This document shows, piece by piece, positions 5,976 through 11,687 of a stretch of 17,681 bases of DNA (the stretch's first letter is position 1; every line of letters starts with the position of its first letter). Origin of the DNA: JBBRUG01 sp038247995. Its GTDB lineage: Bacteria > Chloroflexota > Chloroflexia > Chloroflexales > Chloroflexaceae. The translations under genes were made by a program, and so were the position numbers. A model generated the notes under the pieces. That model was not told where the DNA came from, searched no databases, and saw only the letters and a program-made list of their open reading frames with translations. Location of the stretch: the NCBI GenBank assembly GCA_038247995.1, contig JBBRUG010000096.1, positions 1-17,681 of the forward strand, read 5' to 3'.

Positions 5976-6066
5976 TGGCGGGGAGAGTGAGATTCGAACT
6001 CACGAGGGCTTTTTACACCCTACTCGTTTTCGAGACGAGCACGTTCAACCACTCCGTCATCTCCCC
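5976..6066 (-). tRNA. tRNA-Ser (anticodon CGA)
   Basis: A 91-nt class II tRNA read on the minus strand. The acceptor arms GGGGAGA and TCTCCCC pair fully, with discriminator G. The CCA end is encoded in the DNA (5976-5978). The anticodon stem ACGAG/CTCGT closes the loop CTCGAAA, giving anticodon CGA, which reads UCG codons. A long variable arm (GGGTG, loop, GCCCT region) and the T-loop TTCGAAT confirm a serine tRNA. An extended -10 promoter lies 14 bp upstream and a terminator directly downstream, so it is a single-gene unit. Confidence 0.97.
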
Positions 6067-6079
6067 GTCTCGACACGGG

Positions 6080-6088
6080 ATTATACCA
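6080..6088 (-). promoter_or_regulatory. Extended -10 promoter of tRNA-Ser
   Basis: On the minus strand TGGTATAAT is a perfect extended -10 element (TGn plus consensus TATAAT). It lies 13 bp before the tRNA 5' end, placing the transcription start near 6073. No recognisable -35 sits 16-18 bp upstream; that position falls in the terminator hairpin of the preceding gene. Confidence 0.65.
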
Positions 6089-6103
6089 TAAAGCTGATGT
6101 AGA

Positions 6104-6140
6104 CTAGCTGATCCGCCGCCAAGGCCGCCGGATCAGCTAG
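6104..6140 (-). terminator. 12-bp perfect stem-loop after the SPFH gene
   Basis: CTAGCTGATCCG (6104-6115) and its exact complement CGGATCAGCTAG (6129-6140) flank a 13-base GC-rich loop. It lies 11 bases past the SPFH stop. On the minus strand TCTACATCAGCTTTA follows, only moderately T-rich, so it is a probable but imperfect terminator. Confidence 0.6.
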
Positions 6141-6151
6141 CTCAGCAAGGC

Positions 6152-7162
6152 TTACGGTGTTACGGGCACTACCGGCGCGAGAGGCTGGGGATCTTGCGCG
6201 GCGGGAGCGGCGGGATCAGCCGGCGCTGCCGGAACGACGCGGGCGTTGCTCCCGGCCATCTGGTCGAGCAGCAAGGTCAGGTTCGTGTTCGGGTCGAGGA
6301 ACCAGACGTTGCCGTTCTGGAGCATCTGCACCATCAGTTCACGTTGGCGCAACTCATAGAGTTCTGGGTTTTCGCGCCAGTAACGGCCCTCGATGCCCCG
6401 CACCTCGCCATCACGGCGGGCGGCTTCAAGCGCGGCCTGGGTGCGCCCAACTTCACGGGTCAGCGCTACCTGCGCCTCTTGCTCGGCCTGGAACAGGTTG
6501 TTCGCCTGCTGAGCCTCGATCTGCTCACGCCGCTTCTGCTCGGTCTCAATCTGTACTTCGAGGTTGGCCTTCTCCGAAAGCAACTGCGCGTACTGTTCGC
6601 CCACGCGGATGTCGAGCACCTTCACATCGTCGAGCCGAATGTAGAGCTGCTCAGTGGGGTTGCGTCGCCCATCACCGGCGGCAGGCATCGTCAGGAAGCT
6701 GCGAATCCGATCCGCAAAAACGCCGCGATCTGAGAGCGCTTGGTCGAGCGTGAATTGCGTGCTCGCACTCTTCAGCGCATCGTTGATATACCCATCAAGG
6801 AAGTTGGTCAAGGCCGTGTCGTCCACGCCAATTTCGCCATAAGCCGACCGCAGCGCATCAGGCGAAGTGAGCCGTGCATAATCGACCTGAATATCGATGT
6901 CGTAGAGTTGCTTATCGCTGCTGGCTACATTCTGGTTGATCTGGCGCGCCTGGCGGCGTATATTTACAACTTCAACATCTGTAAACGGTGCAAAGGGACG
7001 GAAGAAGAGCCCTGGCTCCTGGATATCTTCTACGCGGCCCTGCGTTACGATAATGCCTCGCTCGCCTTCATTGATCTGGGCGTACTTCATGGTCGAAAGA
7101 CCAAGACCTAAAACCATAAAAACAACAACAACACCGACGATCCAACCAAAGCGTGCATTCAT
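6152..7162 (-). CDS. SPFH/prohibitin-like (band 7) membrane protein
   Basis: A 336-residue protein. An N-terminal transmembrane segment (residues about 5-24, GWIVGVVVVFMVLGLGLS) is followed by a band 7 domain: INEGERGIIVTQGRVEDI, PGLFFRPFAPFTDVEVVNI and the helical DGYINDALKSASTQFTL. A long Glu/Gln/Ala-rich helix (about 195-260) is the coiled coil typical of prohibitins and flotillins. The tail is Pro/Ala-rich. Such proteins form ring-like membrane scaffolds, often helping membrane proteases or organising lipid domains. No protease or NfeD partner is adjacent. The ATG at 7162 has AGGAGG about 8-9 bases upstream, so a longer frame from 7207 is rejected. A candidate promoter lies at 7250-7278. 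Confidence 0.9.
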   Translation of the reverse strand: MNARFGWIVGVVVVFMVLGLGLSTMKYAQINEGERGIIVTQGRVEDIQEPGLFFRPFAPFTDVEVVNIRRQARQINQNVASSDKQLYDIDIQVDYARLTSPDALRSAYGEIGVDDTALTNFLDGYINDALKSASTQFTLDQALSDRGVFADRIRSFLTMPAAGDGRRNPTEQLYIRLDDVKVLDIRVGEQYAQLLSEKANLEVQIETEQKRREQIEAQQANNLFQAEQEAQVALTREVGRTQAALEAARRDGEVRGIEGRYWRENPELYELRQRELMVQMLQNGNVWFLDPNTNLTLLLDQMAGSNARVVPAAPADPAAPAAQDPQPLAPVVPVTP

Positions 7163-7249
7163 CTTTCCCCCTCCTGCCGGGCGCCCGGCCACATTCCGCT
7201 GTCCCATCGCTCACCTCATCCGTGTGAAGTCTACCGCGCTCGCTAGCTC

Positions 7250-7278
7250 AGTATAACCAGCCGCTGTAACAAGAACAA
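7250..7278 (-). promoter_or_regulatory. Candidate promoter of the SPFH gene
   Basis: On the minus strand TTGTTC (7273-7278) and TATACT (7250-7255) are separated by 17 bp, in the order expected of a sigma-70-type promoter. The -10 matches five of six consensus bases and the -35 three of six. The leader to the ATG at 7162 would be about 80 nt. Confidence 0.4.
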
Positions 7279-7401
7279 CGTATCTACCGCATAGCTATAC
7301 GCAAACCCAAATAAAAAGTTCCAGAACACATAAATAGAGCACGCGCATCAGCCCATGCTCCATTACGGCGTTCGTTGTTGTACAGGCGAGAAGCGTATTG
7401 C

Positions 7402-7456
7402 GCTTTCCCACTTTCCCGCTTCGCCACTTTCCCGCTTTACCGCTTCGCCGCTTCCC
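7402..7456 (-). repeat. 8-bp tandem array GGGAAAGY/GGCGAAGC
   Basis: On the minus strand: GGGAAGC (7 bp), then six octamers GGCGAAGC, GGTAAAGC, GGGAAAGT, GGCGAAGC, GGGAAAGT, GGGAAAGC. The units share the form GGNRAAGY. The first three lie at the end of the glycosyltransferase gene, and its TAA stop (7437-7439) is formed within GGTAAAGC. Confidence 0.85.
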
Positions 7457-8465
7457 GCTCCTCAAAACCCAGCGCCTCGGCGACGATATACAGCGGCCGG
7501 CCCTTCACCTCATCGTAGATCCGACCTACATACTCGCCGATAATACCGAGCGAGATCAATTGCACGGCGCCGATAAAGAGCACGCTCGCCAACGTACTGG
7601 CCTGCCCGAAGAAGGCCGCGTCTTCACCGCCCGGCCCGATCAGGCGCATCACCACCACAATCAGAATGAATCCGAGGCTGAGCGCAGCGACAACAAAGCC
7701 CAGATAGGTAGCCAGTTGTAACGGCAAATACGAGAAACTCGTGATCCCATCCAGAGCGAACTTGAGCATCTTACGCAATGGGTATTTCGTCTCGCCGGCC
7801 TTACGGGCATGGCGCTTGTAGGCCACGCCGGTTTGCTTGAAGCCAACCCAGACCGACAACCCGCGCATAAAGCGGTGGTGCTCGCGCATCTGGCGCAACG
7901 CCTCCACCACCTTGCGATCCATCAGCCGGAAATCGCCGGTATCAACCGGAATATTCACACTGGTAATCTTTACAATCACCCGATAGAAGATCGCTGCGGT
8001 CTGCTTTTTGAACCAGGTCTCGCCATCACGTTCAGCTCGCGTGGCGTATACCACTTCGTAGCCCTCACGCCACTTCGCGATCAAATCCGGGATCACTTCA
8101 GGCGGATCTTGCAGATCCGAGTCGATTACGATCACCGCCTGGCCCTGCGCAAAATCGGTGCCGGCCGTAATCGCCAATTGGTGGCCGAAGTTCTTCGAGA
8201 AGTTCACCACCTTTACCCGCGGATCGCGCTCGTGAAAGGCGCGCATAATCGCCGGTGAGTTATCGCGGCAGCCGTCGTTGATCAACACCAATTCAAACGG
8301 CTCGCCGAGCGGCTCAAGCGTGGCGATCACGCGCTCACAGAACTCTTCGATCAGGCGCTCTTCGTTGAAAACCGGCGCCACCACCGAGAAGGTAGGCCGA
8401 TCAATGGGTTGCCTACGCGCCTCTTCATGCTCCAGTTGGGCCTGGATGAGACTGGCGGATTGCAT
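7437..8465 (-). CDS. Family 2 glycosyltransferase, polyprenyl-phosphate (DPM1/GtrB) type
   Basis: A 342-residue membrane protein. The GT-A catalytic domain spans about residues 25-235, with SVVAPVFNEE, LINDGCRDNS, NFGHQLAITAG and the metal-binding DSDLQDPPE (Asp115 and Asp117). Two transmembrane helices follow (about 255-280 and 295-320), then the family's IIGEYVGRIYDEVKGRPLYIV signature. Relatives transfer glucose, mannose or similar sugars from a nucleotide sugar to polyprenyl phosphate at the inner membrane face, feeding cell-envelope glycosylation. The actual sugar is unknown. The ATG at 8465 has GAGGAG just upstream; the in-frame extension to 8552 lacks domain content. The final residues (REAAKR) and the TAA are encoded by an 8-bp repeat array. 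It is divergent from the FAD oxidoreductase gene. Confidence 0.92.
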   Translation of the reverse strand: MQSASLIQAQLEHEEARRQPIDRPTFSVVAPVFNEERLIEEFCERVIATLEPLGEPFELVLINDGCRDNSPAIMRAFHERDPRVKVVNFSKNFGHQLAITAGTDFAQGQAVIVIDSDLQDPPEVIPDLIAKWREGYEVVYATRAERDGETWFKKQTAAIFYRVIVKITSVNIPVDTGDFRLMDRKVVEALRQMREHHRFMRGLSVWVGFKQTGVAYKRHARKAGETKYPLRKMLKFALDGITSFSYLPLQLATYLGFVVAALSLGFILIVVVMRLIGPGGEDAAFFGQASTLASVLFIGAVQLISLGIIGEYVGRIYDEVKGRPLYIVAEALGFEEREAAKR

Positions 8466-8479
8466 AAGCTCCTCTATGT

Positions 8480-8500
8480 TGCGGCTGCCACACAGCCGCA
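8480..8500 (-). promoter_or_regulatory. Leader hairpin before the glycosyltransferase Shine-Dalgarno
   Basis: TGCGGCTG (8480-8487) and CAGCCGCA (8493-8500) are perfect 8-bp arms with a 5-base loop. On the minus-strand transcript the hairpin ends only about 5 bases before the GAGGAG ribosome-binding site. It could modulate translation or mRNA stability, but this is inferred from position only. Confidence 0.4.
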
Positions 8501-8547
8501 CAGCGCGCAAGACACGCCGTAATGAGATCGTTGTAGATCGCCATTCT

Positions 8548-8577
8548 AGCATACTGCTGCGCAGAGCATACTATAAT
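8548..8577 (+). promoter_or_regulatory. TATAAT box with paired AGCATACT repeats in a divergent region
   Basis: A perfect TATAAT (8572-8577) lies 57 bp before the oxidoreductase start at 8634. The 8-mer AGCATACT occurs at 8548-8555 and 8565-8572, exactly 17 bp apart, so the copies sit at the -35 position and against the -10. There is no consensus -35, which suggests activator dependence. The minus-strand glycosyltransferase promoter must lie in the same region. Confidence 0.4.
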
Positions 8578-8633
8578 TTGGCTAACAACCTCGGCGTTGT
8601 TATTCATCCATGTCCAAGCGCAGGAGCACACCA

Positions 8634-10013
8634 ATGACCCAGGGTTCAGCCGAAATCGTGATTTGTGGCGCCGGGCTCGCCGGTGCGGCCGCCGCCTACC
8701 ACCTCAGTGTTGTCCACGGCCGGCGCAATGTCGTTTTGATCGACGAGCGCCCGCCGCTTTCGCTCACCAGCAATAGTTCTACCGAGTGCTACCGTAACTG
8801 GTGGCCCGGCCCCGGCGATGCAATGGTGCGCCTGATGAATCGCAGCATCGATATGCTCGAAACAATCGCACGCGAAACGAACAATCGCATCCAGCTCAAC
8901 CGGCGCGGTTATCTCTTTATTACGAATGATGCAGCCAAGGTGGACGATTTTATTCAGGCAGCAAATGAGTCGGCGGAACTTGGGGCCGGTGCAGCGCGCA
9001 TTCATCGCGGTAATGCAAACGATCCTGCTTACATCCCCGCACCGGCTGAGGGCTGGGAAAACATGCCCACCGGCGCCGATGTGATCGCCGATCCGCTGCT
9101 GATCCAGCGCCATTTTCCCTTCCTCAGTGAAGACACCGTTGCTGTTTTACACGCCCGCCGTTGCGGCTGGCTGAGCGCGCAGGCACTGGGGCATTATTTC
9201 CTCGAACAGGCGCAGGCCCATGGCGCACGGCTGATTGCGGCAACAGTAACCGGCGTTGCCGTGAGCGGCGGCAAGGTGCAGGGTGTCCACCTCGCTAATG
9301 GCCCGTTCAGCAGGATCGCCACCGAATGTTTTGTGAACGCCGCCGGGCCGGGCTTCAAGGCCGTCAGTGCCATGTTTGGCGTCGAGGTGCCGGTCTTCGC
9401 CGAACTCCACGTTCGCACGACGTTCGACGGCGATCCGACCACCATCCCGACCACGGCGCCGCTCGTGATCTCGATGGACGCGATCCCGCTTTATTACAGC
9501 CCGGCTGAGCGCGCCGCATTAGAACAGGCCGTAGCCGGCCAGGCGCAACTGCAACCCTTTCCGCCCGGCGTGCATATGCGGCCGGCCGGCACCGCCGACC
9601 ATCCGCAGGGGTTGGGCCTGTGGACCTTCGACATGACGCCGCGCGAGCCGGTCTTTCCGCCCGCACTCGACATCGAGCATGGTGAGATCACGCTGCGCGG
9701 CCTGGCGACGGTGATCCCCAGCCTGCGCGGCCTGCTCGAGCGCGGGCCGCAGATCAAGGTCGATGGCGGCTACTACACCAAAACGGCCGAGAATCGCCCG
9801 CTGATCGGCCCAACGGCAATTGAGGGCGCATACCTGATGGGCGCAATTTCAGGCTTTGGGGTAATGGGCGCTTGCGCCTTTGGCGAACTGCTTGCGGCGC
9901 ACGTCACCGGCACAGTCCTGCCCGAATATGCCGGGGCGTTCTTGCTCAGCCGCTACGACGATCCGGCATACAAGCAACTGCTGGGACGTTGGGGATCTTC
10001 CGGACAACTGTAA
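8634..10013 (+). CDS. FAD-dependent oxidoreductase, DAO (sarcosine/D-amino-acid oxidase-like) family
   Basis: A 459-residue flavoprotein. The N terminus holds the dinucleotide-binding motif GAGLAG (residues 12-17) in IVICGAGLAGAAAAYHL, followed by an acidic strand end, VVLIDERPP. TECYRNWWPGPGDAMVRLMN and LNRRGYLF lie in the substrate/FAD region. The C-terminal ENRPLIGPTAIEGAYLMG and GFGVMGACAFGELLA form the second FAD contact typical of DAO-family enzymes. Relatives oxidise amines, N-methyl amino acids or related substrates with oxygen or an electron acceptor. The substrate and the covalent or non-covalent state of FAD cannot be read. The ATG at 8634 is preferred to 8610 because AGGAG lies about 7 bases upstream. 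It converges on the Pro-rich gene with only 21 bp between stops. No electron-transfer partner is adjacent. Confidence 0.88.
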   Translation: MTQGSAEIVICGAGLAGAAAAYHLSVVHGRRNVVLIDERPPLSLTSNSSTECYRNWWPGPGDAMVRLMNRSIDMLETIARETNNRIQLNRRGYLFITNDAAKVDDFIQAANESAELGAGAARIHRGNANDPAYIPAPAEGWENMPTGADVIADPLLIQRHFPFLSEDTVAVLHARRCGWLSAQALGHYFLEQAQAHGARLIAATVTGVAVSGGKVQGVHLANGPFSRIATECFVNAAGPGFKAVSAMFGVEVPVFAELHVRTTFDGDPTTIPTTAPLVISMDAIPLYYSPAERAALEQAVAGQAQLQPFPPGVHMRPAGTADHPQGLGLWTFDMTPREPVFPPALDIEHGEITLRGLATVIPSLRGLLERGPQIKVDGGYYTKTAENRPLIGPTAIEGAYLMGAISGFGVMGACAFGELLAAHVTGTVLPEYAGAFLLSRYDDPAYKQLLGRWGSSGQL

Positions 10014-10034
10014 TCGACACGGCGCATCCCTCGA

Positions 10035-11633
10035 TTATGGCTTGGTGAAGGTTACGCTTACGGTGACGCTTGGCTTGCCGTTGCTTGAGCGGCCTTCAGC
10101 GAACAACGTGTATGTGCCGGGGGCAAGGGCATCCCATTGCCCCGACGGCATCAAACTGCACAGCCCGTCGCCGCCGAATGTGCAATAGGCGGGGACATTT
10201 TCGGTACGCGAGTGGACGGTTGCGCCGCCTGCATCAACAATGGTAAAGATGACCTGGCTGATGCCCTGGCTGTTGTTCGTGCCCACATCCGGGTCGTAGG
10301 CGATTGCACCGAAAGCCGTTCCGCTCACATCGGTAATTGTGGCGCCGTTGCTCGGTACGGTGATCTGCACGACTAACGGCTGTGGCGCCGGTTCCGGGGT
10401 CGGCGTCGGCTCCAGCGTTGGTAATTCCGTGGGCGTCGGCTCCAGCGTCGGCAATTCCGTCGGCGTTGGCTCCAGCGTCGGTAATTCCGTGGGCGTCGGC
10501 TCCAACGTCGGCAGGGCCGTCGGTGTTGCTGTTGCTGTCGGTGGAAGCGTCGGCGGCAATTGGGGCGCAGTCGTCGGCAGTGATACCGGCACTTCGGTAG
10601 GCGTTGGCGGCGGCGGTAACACAGCTGTCGGCTGCGGCACGGCGGTTGGTTGCGGCACGGCAGTTGGTTGCGGTGCCGGCGTTGGTTGTGGCACGGCAGT
10701 CGGTTGTGGCGGTGCCGGCGTTGGTTGTGGCACGGCAGTCGGTTGTGGCGCAGGCGTCGGTTGCGGCGTGGCCGTCGGTTGTGGCGCAGGCGTCGGTTGT
10801 GGCGCAGACGTCGGTTGTGGCGCAGACGTCGGTTGTGGCGCAGGCGTTGGCTCTTCTTCGGGCAGGGGCACAAGCGGCGCCGGATCTCCGGCCTCAGGCT
10901 GGGTTTCGGTCGGCGGGACATTGACCGGCAGCTCAGGTGCAGTCGTGGGCGCTACAGGGTTTGCGATCGGCGCGGCGGTGGGCGCTACAGGGTTTGCAAT
11001 CGGCGCGGCGGGCGTAGCTGGATTAACCGTGTTTTCCGGCGCTGCTTCGACATTGGGAGCGCTCGCCGGATTTTCCGGCGCGGCCGTGGCGCGGGTTGTC
11101 GGCGCAGTTGATGTTGATGGTGCGGTTACGGCAGTTGCCGGGCGCGGACTGGCGGTGGTAACCGCTGGCTGCGTGCTCGCTACTGAGCCAACTTCAGTTT
11201 CGCCTGCATCCTGGAGCGAATCAGTCGAGCCGGTACCCGGCGTCGGCGTTTTCACCAGCGCGATTGGCCCCTCGCCGCCGGGCAGCGCAGCCTGCGGCAG
11301 CGGCGGCAAGTCAAGCGGTACTAGATCACGCGTGCCGGGTTCAGGGGCGGCGCGGCGCAGAATCTCGTCGCGCGCCGCCTCGACGATGACCGCCGGATCG
11401 AGTTCGCTCTGGCGGAGGTTGCCGACGGGCCAGGGGCGATAATCTGCATTCAGCGCCGAAAGCACACTCACCGCATAAGCCTGGCGTTGCGGTTCAGCCA
11501 GACGCAGGCCCGCCTCGGCTGCTCCACTCACCAGCAAGATCGCGAGCAGCGCGGCGATCAGGAGCGCCACGCGCAACGGGTGTTTGCGTACCGGGCGGAG
11601 CAGGCGGCGGAGATGTTGGGTGCGTTGAGTCAT
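10035..11633 (-). CDS. Pro/Thr-rich surface protein with C-terminal Ig-like domain
   Basis: A 532-residue protein. A basic N terminus precedes one hydrophobic helix (about 22-42, VALLIAALLAILLVSGAAEAG), a membrane anchor or signal peptide. A middle region of about 300 residues is disordered and Pro/Thr/Ala-rich, with 11-12-residue APIANPVAPT copies, many PQPT hexad units and four copies of LPTLEPTPTE (DNA period 30 bp, about 10398-10515). The last 110 residues form an Ig-like beta-sandwich: VQITVPSNGATITDVSGTAF, AIAYDPDVGTNNSQGI, then CTFGGDGLCS, whose two cysteines may form a disulfide. The likely arrangement is a domain held away from the membrane on a flexible stalk. It has no good Shine-Dalgarno. 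The kinase gene ends 54 bp upstream, with a hairpin between. No sortase signal is seen. Confidence 0.82.
   Translation of the reverse strand: MTQRTQHLRRLLRPVRKHPLRVALLIAALLAILLVSGAAEAGLRLAEPQRQAYAVSVLSALNADYRPWPVGNLRQSELDPAVIVEAARDEILRRAAPEPGTRDLVPLDLPPLPQAALPGGEGPIALVKTPTPGTGSTDSLQDAGETEVGSVASTQPAVTTASPRPATAVTAPSTSTAPTTRATAAPENPASAPNVEAAPENTVNPATPAAPIANPVAPTAAPIANPVAPTTAPELPVNVPPTETQPEAGDPAPLVPLPEEEPTPAPQPTSAPQPTSAPQPTPAPQPTATPQPTPAPQPTAVPQPTPAPPQPTAVPQPTPAPQPTAVPQPTAVPQPTAVLPPPPTPTEVPVSLPTTAPQLPPTLPPTATATPTALPTLEPTPTELPTLEPTPTELPTLEPTPTELPTLEPTPTPEPAPQPLVVQITVPSNGATITDVSGTAFGAIAYDPDVGTNNSQGISQVIFTIVDAGGATVHSRTENVPAYCTFGGDGLCSLMPSGQWDALAPGTYTLFAEGRSSNGKPSVTVSVTFTKP
10398..10515 (-). repeat. 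30-bp coding repeats (LPTLEPTPTE)
   Basis: About four near-identical 30-bp units within the Pro-rich gene encode LPTLEPTPTE. They differ mainly at silent positions. Because the unit is a multiple of three, copy-number change would lengthen or shorten the stalk without breaking the frame, unlike the intergenic 7- and 8-bp arrays. Confidence 0.85.
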
Positions 11634-11645
11634 TGGGCAATTGAT

Positions 11646-11682
11646 TGGGATTCAGCGCGAGCCATGCGCGCCCTGAATCCCA
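11646..11682 (-). terminator. Stem-loop between histidine kinase and Pro-rich genes
   Basis: TGGGATTCAG (11646-11655) pairs perfectly with CTGAATCCCA (11673-11682), and CGCG inside the loop adds four pairs past a two-base bulge. It begins 5 bases past the kinase stop and ends 12 bases before the next start codon. With no T-run, it may be an attenuator, processing site or partial terminator rather than a full stop. Confidence 0.5.
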
Positions 11683-11687
11683 TCCCC

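Noticed and set aside
10339..11442. A long plus-strand frame encoding a Gly/Val/Ser/Cys-rich protein (GVGSSVGNSV and GCGTAV repeats)
   Set aside because: It is the antisense of the PT-rich repeats in the minus-strand gene. Its composition follows from the complementary codons, and it lacks a signal peptide, domain or ribosome-binding site.
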